Assembly (NCBI RefSeq): GCF_000001735.4
Contig: NC_003071.7
Coordinates: forward strand, 7,371,151-7,435,150
Length of the DNA: 64,000 bases
Origin: Arabidopsis thaliana
Taxonomy: Eukaryota > Streptophyta > Magnoliopsida > Brassicales > Brassicaceae
Reading direction: 5' to 3'
A program made the position numbers and the translations under genes. The first letter of the stretch is position 1; the number at the start of each line of letters is the position of its first letter. Under the pieces are notes generated by a model, which saw nothing but the letters and a program-made list of their open reading frames with translations, was not told the DNA's origin and did no database searches. Positions 25,409 through 38,054 of this stretch are shown piece by piece.

Positions 25409-27637
25409 TCAGTCTTCTTCACTTGCGTCTTCTTCACTCTCGTCTTCTGCATCCTCCATTTCAACATCACCTTCGTCTCCAAGAATCCACTGTTCAAGCT
25501 CATCTTCTTGTGCTTCTATGTGTTGGTGTATGTCTGCAGAGTCCCAGTCGTCTTCCCCATCATTTCCAAGCTCTTCTCCACGGCAAGAGACCTGCAAATG
25601 TGGTCGTCTCCTTGCCAAAGCATCTACGATATCTCTGTTTACACTTCCTGTGATCCCTAACCATTTAAGCCTCGGGAAAAACGGTTTCTTTAGCCATTTG
25701 AATGAGAGTTGCGTGATGCCACCACAGTCGTAAAGATCCAACAAGCACAGGCTACTTCCAGGACATTCGTCTTCGTAAACCCGGGTGGATGCAAGAGCCA
25801 TGACTGAGGCATCACCTATGAGTCTACATTCTCTTAGTTGCAGTTTTGTGATTGGGGCTCCAGATTTTGCTAGAGCAAAAATGGCAGCATCCGTTAGATT
25901 AGGAAGATTAGACAAGTCGAGTTCCCGCAACGCCAGTTTTGAGGATCCGTCAAATAAGGTAGACATGAACTTATCGGTTAAATTTCTGCACCCTCTGACA
26001 GATAAAGAAACTAGGGAGTCCAAAACTCCCTCTTTTAGGTACGAAAGCCCTGTGTCGCTAATATCAGCGCCATCAAGAAGTAAAACCTTCAGTTTTGGCA
26101 GATGAGATACAGCTGTCAAGGTTTCATCCCTCAGGTTTCTGCACCCTCTGAGGTCAAGATTCTCCAGCTTGAGACTTGATGCCAGCTTTTGAATTGCGTG
26201 GTCAGTAAGAAGATGGCACCTTCTTAAGCTAACATGACTAAGCGAAAGAGTAGTTGCTAAGATGTCATGGAAGACAAGATCCGTCAATTTAGGTCCATGA
26301 TATATACTAAACTTGGAGAGGCTAGCGCAAGAGTGAAGAATAGTCTTGAAACCAGCATCTGTTACCCGACAAAAGCCACCAAGACAAATGGTTTCCATTC
26401 CCAAGCATTTGTCAGCAAGAAAAAGCATTCCTTGATCACTAACTCGCCGGAAGTAAGTAGGGTGAAACTCCTGGCTACGGATTAGAGACAGGTGCTTCAG
26501 CTTACCATTCTGATTGATCTCATGAAGCCCAAAATCCGTGAGGTCTGATACTTGTCTTGGATCCTCAAGAGGCGCGTCTCTTATGTCCAAATCTATCAAA
26601 GATGGAAGAGATTTCGATATCGCCTTAACCACAGCATCAGTAATACAATCCACTGAGAGGCGCAACCGCTGGACATTTTGTAGCACAGTAGATGTAGTAA
26701 CTCGGTTGCTGTCTTGCCCCGAGATTTCAGTTGATGTGAGTAGCTGAGTCATCATCCTTGACGTGATGTGTCCTAGCTCCAGATGAGTCAATCTATCAGA
26801 TACCAATCCAAAAATGCGACCATCACCAGGACGCAGATACAATGAGAGGTCAAACATGAGTGCTAAGACCTGCCAAATACAACACATATGGCATGATTCC
26901 ATTACACAGACAATCAACACTAGATAATAAGATCAAAAGAGAATCTATTAAGGATTCAAACCTCTAAATGGGAGCAACCATTAAGTAAATCCTCCAAAGC
27001 ACAACGGCTAATACTTCGACCAACTTTCTCTGCTACTGAACCCAAACATAGGAGCCTGAAGTTTACCAATCCGTCAGACACAGCAACAGAAAGATTCCTC
27101 ATATTATAGCAGATGCATCATCACACACATACCTCAAATCCTTGCATTTCCTACCAATTTCGGAGATGAGATCTCCGCTGAAATCCCGACAATTGTGAAG
27201 AGAAATCTCCCTCAAAGAAGGACGTACCAATATATCAATAGCTGAATTACCAAGCCTTCCACAATCAAGCTTGAGACTAGAAAGTTGTTGATTCGGAAAC
27301 AACAATGGTCTAACAGTTTCCATTGACAATGAAACATTCTGAAATCCAAAAAGACTAAAACTTTTTATACAGTTTCAGTTTGAAATCGAAATCCAAATCA
27401 AACCCTTAAAGAAATGTGGAGACTTACGAAGATGTGGAAGTTGGGAGTGAAGGTGAGAACACGAGTGACACAGCTCTTAAGTGTTTTGCAAGTAGAAGCC
27501 AACGAGCAGAGAGACGCAACATCGAGTTTCGTCATAATAGTCTCCAAGAGAGCCGCCGGTAACAGATCCAGGCTTCTCTCGCCATCGCAACCCTCAACAT
27601 CTCCTCCTCCGCCGCATACGACGGTGGTGGTAGCCAT
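25409..27637 (-). CDS. FBL10: F-box/LRR-repeat protein 10
   Basis: Substrate-recognition subunit expected for an SCF E3 ubiquitin ligase. Four exons: 27637-27428, 27338-27133, 27055-26962, 26869-25409; predicted 656 aa. The F-box is near residues 22-60 (LDLLPAALLETIM then SLASTCKTL). From about residue 80 on there are many cysteine-containing leucine-rich repeats of about 25 residues, with recurring C..LTD and L.L..C motifs typical of plant FBL proteins. The C-terminal 40 residues are strongly acidic. An in-frame TTG just upstream is not used; the ATG at 27637 is the first. The target protein is unknown. Likely At2g17020. Confidence 0.93.
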
Positions 27638-27957
27638 CAACGGAGTCTCTCTTTCCTGATCAAGTAAATTGCGGAAATTGTGGCGATCTCGGGTTGTGTC
27701 CGAATCTCATCTTTAAAAAGTCCGAATTTTTAGATCCATTTTTCATGGACATTAAAATATTGATATCAGACAAAACGGTAACGGTTTATTTCGGTTTGTT
27801 CAGTTAGATTTGGTTCGGTTATAGTTAAATTTGATTCGGTTTGATAAAATTATGGCTCGGCTCGGTATTAGATTCGGGTCGGGTCGGGTCAAATCTCACC
27901 GTCGATAACTGTTATCGAGTTTTCATTTCTGAAGTTCAAAGCTATTCAATTTCATCA
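27638..27957. promoter_or_regulatory. Divergent promoter region FBL10 / SKIP23-like gene
   Basis: Only 320 bp separate the start codons of two divergently transcribed F-box genes, so both promoters and both 5' leaders must fit here. It contains repeated TTCGGTT/GGTTCGG motifs (about 27783-27840) and a GC-rich GGGTCGGGTC stretch near 27885. No canonical TATA box is obvious for either direction. Confidence 0.5.
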
Positions 27958-29500
27958 ATGGTGGATTGGTCTACACTACCGAAGGATCTTTTAGACCTAA
28001 TTTCAAAATCTCTAGAATCTTCCTTCGATCTCATCCAATTCCGTTCCGTTTGTTCTTCATGGCGATCCGCCGCCGAGCCGAAAAGTCCTCTTCCAACACA
28101 TCATCTCCCGATCCTCCCCGATAACGGGGGGAGTCTCTTCCCTGATTCCGCCGTTGGTTTCCGTCTCTCGCAGCGGAGTATCTTACTTATCAAGCCTCAT
28201 GAACCGTGTATCGAATCGGATTCGTTTGGATGGTTGATCAAAGTCGAGGAAGATCTTAATGTTCCTCGTAAGGTGACTCTTTTAGATCCGTTATGTGATA
28301 CAAGAAACTCAATTCCTGAGAATTTCCCTCGTGTTCTCGATATGTCCAAGTTTAAGGTTCGAGAATTGGGTCGTGAATTCAAGCTTCATTATTTCAATAC
28401 TGTTGGTGATATTGTAGAGAGTTTGTATTTGGAGAAAGCTGTTGTTAAGTATCTAGATTGTGATGGAGATTATAAATTTGTGTTGCTTACGATTCATGTT
28501 TCGGGGAAGTTAGCTGTGTTTAGGTCTTGGGATCGAGCATGGACTGTGATTAATGACATGCCTTCTCCTTATGATGATGTGATGTTGTTCGATGGACGTT
28601 TCTTTGCGGTTGATAACAACGGGAGGACTGTGGTTGTGGATTACAGTTCCTTGAAGTTGACGTTGGTTGCGAGTCCTGTGTTTGGTGGTGATAAGAAGTT
28701 TTTGATTGAATCTTGTGGTGAAATGTTGCTTGTTGATATGTACTTGAGCTTAGAGGCAGTGGAAGGGGATCCTGGATTTGTTGAGGAGATTTTCGAGCAT
28801 CCTGCGTTTTATATGAATGAGAGAACAGTCAAATTTAAAGTGTATAGATTTGTGGAAAGAGAGGAGAGTTGGGTTGATGTTTACGATCTTGAGGATAAGA
28901 TGTTGTTCCTTGGTGATGATTCCACCTTTTCTGCTTCAGCTTCCGATATATTACCTCTATGTGATGGAAGCTCTGTGTTCTTCAACGGTAATGTCTTCAA
29001 TGGGGAAGACTTGGGTGCGATGCAAGATCGAGATTTGGGAGTGTTTGACTTCAGGAGTGGGAAAATAGAGCTAGTGCAAAAACTCCCTGAATATGCTAAG
29101 CTGTTTTGGCCTCCACCTCCTTGGATAACTTCTCATGCGGTCAGTAGTTTTTAATCTGTTAACACCTGAAATACCGTTTGTTTAGGATTGTTTGTTTATA
29201 GTTGTGTATACACTACCTTGCAATTGCATCTTGTGGCTATGGAAACTCTGTGACATATTCGTTGTATCAATCAATCAACATCTTTCATATTTGCCATATT
29301 CTCTTAACATGCATTGGGTTTCTGGTCAGTTTCATGACTTTTGATGATGGTTGAACAGTCAAATCCATATTTTGCCTTACTGCCATTCTGCGTTTCGTTG
29401 TATGTTAGTCACACTAAATTTTGCTCATTGCTAATATGCGAAACATTTACTGTCTCAGCGTGCTGAAGATCATATTGGAGAAACATCATCCCAATCTTGA
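27958..29500 (+). CDS. F-box protein SKIP23-like (DUF295), copy A
   Basis: Probable SCF adaptor with an N-terminal F-box (WSTLPKDLLDLIS then FRSVCSSWRSA, residues 3-40) and a C-terminal DUF295 beta-rich domain. Two exons: 27958-29139 and 29459-29500; predicted 407 aa. Reading through the donor at 29140 would give a stop at 29152-29154 (398 aa), but the second exon encodes an acidic tail (AEDHIGETSSQS) closely matching the tail of copy B after the same splice, so the spliced form is preferred. The start ATG directly precedes the F-box. Likely At2g17030. Confidence 0.9.
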
Positions 29501-30054
29501 AAAACATGTGTATAATCCAAAGTTGAAGAAGATTGGAGATGCTATGGTTAAACGGTCTTACGGAGGTTAATCTCTCTGACATAGAATTAAGAATAGAGAG
29601 ACTACAACTTGAATCACATGTTTATGTTTTTATCGATTCTAAGCTTTTCACTAGCTTGACGTCTGTAAATTAGAGAACCGTTCTTTGTAATCTTTTTTCA
29701 CCAAAGAATGATGTTCGTCGGAGATTCCAACTCATGTTATCTCCAAAACAATTTGCGACACTTACGGTAAGAACAAATTTACTTTGTAAATTCATCTTTG
29801 GTTATCACAGTAAATCAATCTTTTGAAATTCTAGAATTTCTGAACTTGAATTTGACGATGACAGAGCTGTACCATTAATTAGTCGTCACACTAATCCAAA
29901 TTGCTTAACCGGTACCAAATTATTTAACCGAAGTCCGGTATTCGGCGATGCGGTCTAGTGTGTTCGGATGAGTCATAACGAATGGATAATGAGTGATGGT
30001 GGATAAGGATTTACGGCAAAGAAAAACAGAGGCAAATTCGTTACCAGTTTAAAA
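29501..30054. other. 3' flank of SKIP23-like A and PPR-SMR promoter
   Basis: Spacer between two plus-strand genes. AT-rich, then around 29910-29960 a GC-richer segment with ACCGGTACC and CCGAAGTCCGG motifs near the expected start of the next transcript. No extra gene recognised. Confidence 0.4.
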
Positions 30055-32057
30055 ATGGCGGCTTTGATCCAGACCATCCATGGTGGTAAACCCAACTTGT
30101 AAACTCTCTTGTGTTCTTATTGATTCTTTCGATTTCGCTATCTAGTGGTTTAAAAGTTTTCCCCTTTTTTCTGATTACTGTTGTATAGACAAGAAACTAG
30201 AATTGTTGAAAACGAATTCCGGTTTAGGTTCTTATTGGGTAAGGTAGAATCCCTAATTGCACAGTTTCTCTCTTAAGTTCACATCTCGTGTTAAAGTACA
30301 ATTTTTTATTCAGTTTCTCAGTGTAGCATTAGTTTCTCTAATTGATTGGAATTGAATTGGGCATTTTGGCATTAAACGTATGTAATTTAGCAATTGGTTC
30401 TCAGTTTCTGATTCAATTCATCGATATGGGTTGATTTCTTGGTCTGTACTTGGTTATTCATATTGAGCACTATACAATGCAGGTGTGGTTGTTACCAGAA
30501 CCTTGACTCTTGTTTATCCTTCTACCTTTACGTCCAGACACAAAGCTCTGAACCAGATGACAAGTAGCAGTAACAGCGGCTTGCGACGGTTCCTGTTCAC
30601 TCCGCCTCAGCGGCTAAGCCAAGGTATCTGTTACTGGGGAGCAGAGCTAAGCAACAATGTGTCATGGACTTACAAAACGAAAATGGTTGTTCGATCCAAG
30701 GCCGGAGCAGTGCCTCTGATGAAGCATGGCGACCGGTTTCTCTCCTCTCTCTCGTCTCCAGCCTTAGCTGGTGATCCGTCAGCGATAAACCGACACATTA
30801 AGAAGTTTGTGGCTGCTTCACCCAAATCAGTTGCTCTCAATGTCCTCTCTCATCTCCTCTCTGATCAAACTTCCCATCCTCATCTCTCCTTCTTTGCTCT
30901 GTCTGTGAGTCTTTGCTTTTTTTTCCTGTTTCTCTCAATAAAATATTGATGAAGGTAAATGACTTTATATTGGTTGTTGTTTTCTTCTCCAGTTGTATTC
31001 GGAAATTACTGAAGCGTCGTGGTTTGATTGGAATCCTAAACTCATTGCTGAACTTATTGCTTTGCTCAATAAACAAGAAAGATTTGATGAATCAGAAACG
31101 CTACTTTCTACTGCGGTTTCGAGACTGAAGTCAAATGAAAGAGACTTTACTCTCTTCCTCTGCAATTTGGTTGAATCAAATTCTAAACAAGGGTCTATAC
31201 AAGGTTTCAGTGAAGCATCTTTTCGTTTGAGAGAGATAATCCAAAGATCATCATCAGTTTATGTCAAAACTCAAGCTTACAAGTCTATGGTTTCTGGATT
31301 ATGTAACATGGACCAGCCTCATGATGCGGAAAGAGTTATCGAGGAGATGAGAATGGAAAAAATAAAGCCGGGATTGTTTGAATATAAGTCTGTTCTATAC
31401 GGCTATGGAAGATTAGGATTGTTTGACGATATGAACAGAGTAGTACACAGAATGGGAACAGAAGGTCACAAAATCGACACAGTTTGTTCAAATATGGTTC
31501 TCTCTTCCTATGGAGCTCATGATGCATTGCCCCAAATGGGTTCTTGGTTACAGAAGTTGAAGGGTTTTAATGTTCCTTTCTCCATAAGGACGTATAACTC
31601 GGTCTTGAATTCTTGTCCTACCATCATATCAATGTTGAAAGACTTGGATAGCTGTCCGGTTTCTCTTTCTGAACTGCGTACTTTTCTGAATGAGGACGAA
31701 GCACTTCTGGTCCATGAATTGACTCAGTCATCAGTTTTAGATGAAGCAATTGAGTGGAACGCGGTAGAGGGTAAGTTGGATTTACATGGTATGCACTTGA
31801 GCTCATCGTATTTGATATTGCTGCAATGGATGGATGAGACCAGACTTAGATTTAGCGAAGAAAAGTGTGTAATTCCTGCAGAGATTGTAGTTGTTTCTGG
31901 ATCTGGAAAGCATAGCAATGTAAGAGGAGAGTCACCGGTGAAAGCGCTGGTTAAAAAGATAATGGTGCGTACTGGAAGCCCGATGAGAATTGACCGGAAG
32001 AATGTTGGTAGTTTTATTGCCAAGGGAAAAACTGTTAAAGAATGGCTCTGCAAATGA
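30055..32057 (+). CDS. PPR protein with C-terminal SMR-like domain, probably plastid
   Basis: RNA-binding pentatricopeptide repeat protein. Three exons: 30055-30085, 30483-30904, 30993-32057; predicted 505 aa. The N-terminus is rich in Ser, Thr and Arg with few acidic residues, as in organelle targeting peptides. PPR-like helices lie around residues 240-340 (for example AYKSMVSGLCNMDQPHDAERV). The C-terminus has an SMR-type signature: LDLHGM near residue 410 and VVSGSGKHS followed by a VKALVKKIM helix. Few proteins in plants combine PPR and SMR; relatives act in plastid RNA processing and signalling. The small first exon is inferred from splice sites and a matching frame. Likely At2g17033. 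Confidence 0.85.
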
Positions 32058-32702
32058 AGATTTATAACTGTATATTTTGATCACAATTTGCTTAAGATTG
32101 ATCAGGAATAAGTTTTGCTTGGAATCCAAATCAACTCTTGGTGTCAAATTTTCCACCAGAACTAATCAGGTGAGTCGAAATTTTCTCTTTACACTCTTAA
32201 AATTACCTGCGTGGTAGTAAAATTCTGAATAGCTGGTTTTAGAATAAGAGAAATCTGAACAAAAATCATTTCAGTTTTCAAGTATGTATGTTAAACCCTA
32301 GAGCTCTGTGAAATTTTAACAATAGTTTGTTTGTTTCTGTTTCTGGTGTATCTTTAGCTATATTCCATGAAGTTTCTAGTCTTGAATAATGTGTATAGTT
32401 TATTTCAAGCAATGGCTCTGGAGCTTTAGTTTGTTTAAAAGTGCATCTGCTCTAGTCCTTTGATTTGGATAGCAAATAAGTGAAAGTTCTTGTCCCTATA
32501 AGGTTTCTTCAGATTAATGGTATTGATTTCTCTTTTGTCTTCTTAAGATTTTTATTCAAGAGAGAATCTTGGATGTCTGCTTTTCTCATTCAAAAATTTG
32601 TCTTCAAAAAGTGATTTTTCATGCTTGACCTTGTCCACCTTTGAACTCTATTAAAGTCAACCGATCAAATTTGAAGAAAAAAAAAAGCTTTTCGTTTCAC
32701 CC
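32058..32702. other. Spacer between PPR-SMR and SKIP23-like B
   Basis: 3' UTR of the PPR-SMR gene followed by the promoter of the second SKIP23-like gene. A run of A at about 32677-32686 directly precedes the start region. No other feature found. Confidence 0.4.
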
Positions 32703-34032
32703 ATGATGGATTGGGCAACACTGCCAAAGGATCTCTTAGACCTGATCTCCAAATGTCTAGAATCTTCCTTTGATCTCATACAGTTCCGTTCTGTATGTTC
32801 TTCATGGCGATCTGCCGCGGGGCCAAAGCGCCTTCTCTGGGCACATAACCTCCCGTTCTTCCCCTCTGATGACAAACCCTTTCTCTCCAATGTAATCCTC
32901 CGCGTCGCGCACCAGAGTATTTTACTTATCAAGCCTAATGAACCGCAATGCGAGGCGGATCTGTTTGGATGGATTGTCAAGGTTTGGGATAACATATATG
33001 TATCTCGTAAGATGACCCTTCTCAAACCGTTGAGTTCTTCAAGAAACTACTTTCCTCAGCATTTACCTCGTATTTTCGATATGTCTAAGTTTACGGTTCG
33101 TGAATTGTGTCGGGAAGTCAAGCTCTATCATCCTGATTACTACTGTGTCCCTGGACACACAGCTTTAGAGTTGGAGTTGGGGAAAACTGTTGTCAAGTAC
33201 CTAAATGATGACAAATTCGTGTTGCTTACAATTCTTGAATATGGAAAGTTAGCTGTGTTTAGGTCTTGGGATCGAGAATGGACTGTGATCAATGATTACA
33301 TACCTTCTCGTTGTCAAGATTTGATTATGTTCGATGGACGTTTCTTTGCTATCGACTACAATGGGAGGACTGTAGTTGTTGACTACTCTTCTTTCAAATT
33401 GACATTGGCCGCTAATCCTTTGATTGGCGGCGGTGACAAGAAGTTTCTGATTGAATCTTGTGGTGAAATGTTTCTGGTGGATATAGAGTTTTGCCTGAAT
33501 GAAAAACCGGAATTCACAGGGGGTTTCTATTCGTATTTTAATGAGACCACGGTCAGTTACAAATTTAAATTCTTTAAATTAGTGGAAAGAGAGAAGAGAT
33601 GGGTTGAGGTTGAGGATCTTGGGGATAAGATGTTTTTCCTTGGTGATGACTCCACCTTTTCCGCTTCAACTGCTGATATTATACCTCGCTGCGTGGGAAC
33701 TGGAAGCTTCGTGTTCTTCTACACGCATGAGGAATCCTTGGTGGTGATGGATGATCGAAACTTGGGAGTGTTTGATTTCAGGAGTGGGAAAACAGAGCTG
33801 GTAAACAAACTCCCTGAATATGCCAAGTTGTTTTGGCCTCCACCTCCATGGATTACTACTTCTCATGAGGTCAGTGGTTTCCAATCTCTCAACCACCCGA
33901 ATAGAGTGTATTTACATTTGCATCTTACTACTTCTTTTTTACCGCTTGTCTCACTAACTTATGCTCAAATATCTTTTGTCTCAGAGTGTTGAAAATTATA
34001 CTGGAGAAACATCATCACAATCCCAATCTTGA
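32703..34032 (+). CDS. F-box protein SKIP23-like (DUF295), copy B
   Basis: Paralogue of the F-box gene 4.7 kb upstream, with the same layout: F-box (residues 4-41), DUF295, and a short spliced tail. Exons 32703-33869 and 33985-34032 give 404 aa ending ENYTGETSSQSQS. If the intron is retained, the frame runs on to 33992 and gives a 429-residue protein; some annotations may show that form. Two consecutive ATG codons (32703, 32706) can start it. Target unknown. The duplicate pair flanks the PPR-SMR gene. Likely At2g17036. Confidence 0.88.
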
Positions 34033-35862
34033 GTTTAAGACCTTGGAGATGACACTTCAACTTGAATGACAATGTTTATATGTATTTTTCCAACTCTTGT
34101 TTTTTCCTAAACAATTTGTATATTCATCTTTCAAAAGTTTTCTTATGTCTAAACCGAAGTCCGCTATACAAAGATTTTGAGGAAAACTGGAAAAGTGATT
34201 TTGTGTTAAAATCGAATTAGTTACGAGAAATAAGTCCCAACTAAAACAAGAACTTTATTTCGATGAAGCCTGCTTTACTTTAAGATGGTGTTGATTGGTG
34301 AAAAACTGTAAAGATTGGCTATGCAAATGAAGTTGTAACTGTGAATTTAATCACTTGAATTCACAAGTTCTCAGTGAAACAGAGAAGAGTGCATTAAAAT
34401 TTTGTATGATATGACACAACCAGTGAAATACAGTCACCTTGCAGTAAAAAAAAGCTTTATCATGTATGTGGTGATTTTTTTTTTAATAACCAATCACTTT
34501 AATGGTTAAAAAGTTCATTTTACAATTTACAAGTTTGGTTATAAAGTGTATATTAGATGCTTCTTATTTTGGGAAGTTTCGTTAATATTGCTGTGTTCTG
34601 TTTACTGAATAATGTTCGGCATTTGAAGACAAAAAAACTAAAAGAAAGTAGCTTTTTCTGAAGTTTCCGAGAAATTTTCATATGTTTGTCATATATATTC
34701 TTCCTAGCCCCACTAGTCGAACTCACTTGTTTTTATTGGTGAATTGTTTGGTCTTTTGGTAACAAAGAAAACGATTTAAAATCTATAAATTTTATATCTA
34801 CATATATCTACTTTACATTTATTGAAAATACAAGAAATATTAGAGTTTTTTTTTCTTAGTTGTACCATGAAATTGAGGTTTGAGTCGTGTTGAGTTCTTT
34901 AAATGGAGGTGCTCCAAATTAAGAAAATATATATTGGGAGTCTCTCACTTAGAAAGTAGTATGGGAAAACATATCTATTATTGAACTGCAGAATGTTGAT
35001 TCAATGATTAAAGATTCCAACATTAAAACCACCTTAAAGAAAAATAAGAAGCCGGTGAGATAACAACACAAACTATTGGTACTACAAGATTTGGCTAAAA
35101 TAAAAAACACGTTAGTACATAACCTTATAAAACTAATGTAAGAGGCTAAGAGTTCATGCTTTTCTTTTAGATTACACATAATATTTAAAAGCTAAAATGA
35201 AATCATTTTAAAGCCTGAATAATTGTTTTTGTCCATTCATATTATTGATAAAAAATGATGTTACATTTTATTTAATTATATATATCCACATCAGTTTTTT
35301 TCTTAGTTTTGACTACAACAAAAAAAATAGTTAATTTTATAGAAATTTTTTAAAATATTTGTTTTATGTTTTAGGTTGTGTCCAACAAAGACAAATAACT
35401 TCAAGTCTTTGGAGGAGACTTCCCAAGTCAATCTGAGATTAAACAAAATGGTGGAAGTCCCACAATCAAAAAAGTTATATTCATTTTTCACACTAAAATA
35501 TGATCAAACTAATTAATTACAAAAAAAAAAGAAGAAGAAAAAAAGTGGAGTAAACAGAAGAACCAAGCTCTGGTCCAATCCTCATATGACCATTTCTAAT
35601 TCTCTTAAGATAAAACCGTGTGGGTTCCATCCACTTTGATCAAGACCTTTCTTCTTCTTTCAAGTAAACATCACAAACCTTTAAGAAATATGAAAGAAAA
35701 TAAAACACATTATAAAAAATCTCACAAGACTTCAAATTTCAATATGTTAAATCATTCATGCCTCCACATACAGTATTTTTATTTTTCTCTCTTGACTTAG
35801 TCTTCTCCATCAAAGTATTGCCCCACAAAGAAAATCTTTCACAACATATTCGGTCCTAGTTG
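34033..35862. other. Long spacer upstream of NAC036
   Basis: 1.8 kb of AT-rich sequence with scattered homopolymer tracts. It should carry the regulatory region of NAC036. No open frame with coding character and no clear transposon ends were found. Confidence 0.4.
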
Positions 35863-35870
35863 TATATAAA
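35863..35870 (+). promoter_or_regulatory. TATA box of NAC036
   Basis: TATATAAA lies 103 bp upstream of the NAC036 start codon, leaving a plausible 5' leader of about 70-80 nt. Confidence 0.6.
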
Positions 35871-35972
35871 TGTGTATTGATTCACCTAAGTGATAACCAC
35901 CAACAACTTTTTCACTTACACAGCTTTAAAAAGAACCAAACCTTTATAAGTGTTTTTTAGACATTGGGAGAG

Positions 35973-36970
35973 ATGGGAAAAGATATTGAGCTCCCGGGTT
36001 TTAGGTTCCACCCGACTGAGGAAGAGCTTCTTGATTTCTACCTCAAGAACATGGTTTACGGTAAGAGATCGAGTGTCGAAGTCATTGGTTTCCTTAACAT
36101 ATACCGTCATGATCCATGGGACTTACCTGGTAAGTACATGGCTTCTTCATTTCCCTAAAGATTCTTTTTTCCTCTATAAGCCGTGTATTGAAAGTCTGAA
36201 TTTTGATCACAGGTTTATCGAGAATCGGGGAGAGGGAATGGTACTTCTTTGTACCAAGGGAAAGGAAGCATGGGAACGGTGGGAGGCCAAGCAGGACAAC
36301 TGAAAAAGGATATTGGAAAGCAACTGGATCCGATCGTAAAATCATAAGCTTGTCTGAGCCAAAACGTGTTATAGGGCTCAAGAAGACGCTTGTGTTCTAT
36401 AGAGGAAGAGCACCAGGAGGAAGCAAGACTGATTGGGTGATGAACGAGTTTCGGATGCCCGATAATTGCTCCTTACCAAAGGTACCTTAAAAACCAAGAG
36501 CTTTGTCTTGAAACCATTATGTGAATCAAGAAAACTTGTTGCTCATCTTGTGATCAATTTTGTAGGATGTTGTGCTTTGTAAGATATATAGAAAAGCTAC
36601 TTCATTGAAAGTATTGGAGCAAAGGGCAGAGATGGAAGCTAAGATGAATCAAACATGTCCTAACTCTCCTCTTTCGTCTTCCGAGACGATTTCTTTCGTT
36701 GGTAAAGAAGAAAACATGATGACTTCGTTCCGTGCTCCTCAAGTAATAGCTATGGAAGAAGCAAACAAGATCCAAATGCATCAAGAAAACGCGAAAACCG
36801 AAGAGAAACAAAGAGAAGCAGAGACCAAAGAACCTTCTTCATCACTGAAGCTACCGTTTGGAAGTTTACCAGAGCTACAATTACCAAAACCAGGAGTAGA
36901 ATGGGACCAGTTGTTGAGTATAAGCCCATGGCTCCAGAATCTTACACCAATAGTTAACATATATTGGTAG
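35973..36970 (+). CDS. NAC036: NAC domain transcription factor NAC036
   Basis: Plant-specific nuclear DNA-binding factor. Three exons: 35973-36129, 36213-36481, 36566-36970; predicted 276 aa, intron positions typical for NAC genes. NAC subdomains are in order: [18 protein letters not shown] (from residue 7), [22 protein letters not shown], and [20 protein letters not shown]. The region after about residue 150 is the divergent activation or regulatory part, rich in Glu, Lys and Ser, ending in a Trp-containing hydrophobic patch. Published work on ANAC036 reports dwarfing when overexpressed. Likely At2g17040. Confidence 0.95.
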
Positions 36971-38049
36971 GATATGTAAAGAACAAATACATTTAAATAT
37001 TCTTACTCTCGTAAAAAACAGAGCTTGTACCAAATAGTATTTACTAAACTTTTATGTATCTTTTGTAATTTTGTAACATAAGAAAATTTGTAACACTATT
37101 TATAGTCATATTTGACGATCATTTCTCTCATACATATAACAAGATAGATTTTGAGTTTATCATTACGTATGTGGAATCAATGGACGTAGCTCTTGTTTTG
37201 ATCTGAAAAAGGATTGTATCTTGGCCTTACACTGACTTGGTGGGACCTTAGAAGGGATGATCCCACCGTTGACCTCACCGTAGACCTATTAATTTCTCCA
37301 TCATCCACTTCTTCTTCTGCGTAATTTGCTCAATGTGGGTGACTCACTCGTGAAGGTCCTTGTCTTGTTTCCATCCGTAAACAAATGTGGTTGATCTTGG
37401 ACGGTTCTCTCGGTGAGTGAAGCTAACGGCCTAATTCTCTGTTTTCGAGAAACAGAGGACATATACCCTAGAGGCAGATTTTACTAGGACTTATCCATGG
37501 CTAGCTTACTAGAAAATTTAATCTGTCAGGAGTCAGGACTACAAGAGAAGAATGAAACAATTTGTGAAGTCTCTAAGTCTCTAGGGGGTAGTGGATGGTT
37601 ACATAATACGTAAGCACACGGACGGTGGAAACTAAAGTTTGATCATTCCTATAATCATACTAGAAAACTGTAGAAATTATCCTTATTTGCATTTCATAAT
37701 GTGGATTTGGCTTCATCTTGGGTTTTATGTAATCAATGTGTATTGGGATGTGGTTGCTGTGCAGAATGCAGACAAGATCCGGAAACATGCAAGAATGGTG
37801 CTGTTATCATCTTCCCTAGGGAGACAAGCAATGCTAGATTGGACATAGAACTATACCAACGCGTTCGACAATTCACATTCACTTTCATGCATGAGATCTG
37901 AGTCATATATCTACCAAATAAGGGAAATGAGTTATGGAGGGGAACATTGCAGAGACATTAATGTGGATAATTTGATATTGGAGCCTCATAGCCACCGTGA
38001 TATCATCATGTCTCTCTTTCATGAAGGTGCATATAAGTATTGACTGGAC
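36971..38049. other. Spacer with unidentified coding-like remnant
   Basis: 3' flank of NAC036 and then intergenic sequence. At 37700-37900 a 66-codon frame is cysteine-rich (NQCVLGCGCCAECRQDPETC) and less AT-rich than its surroundings, like an exon remnant. It has no start context or splice partner that I can find and no family is recognised. Confidence 0.35.
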
Positions 38050-38054
38050 ATGGT

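Noticed and set aside
25369-27659. Plus-strand frames opposite FBL10
   Set aside because: Shadows of the LRR coding sequence on the other strand; no start context or family match.
29140-29154. Unspliced 398-residue form of SKIP23-like A as the main product
   Set aside because: The spliced second exon encodes a tail conserved in copy B, so splicing is the better model; the short form may exist as a minor product.
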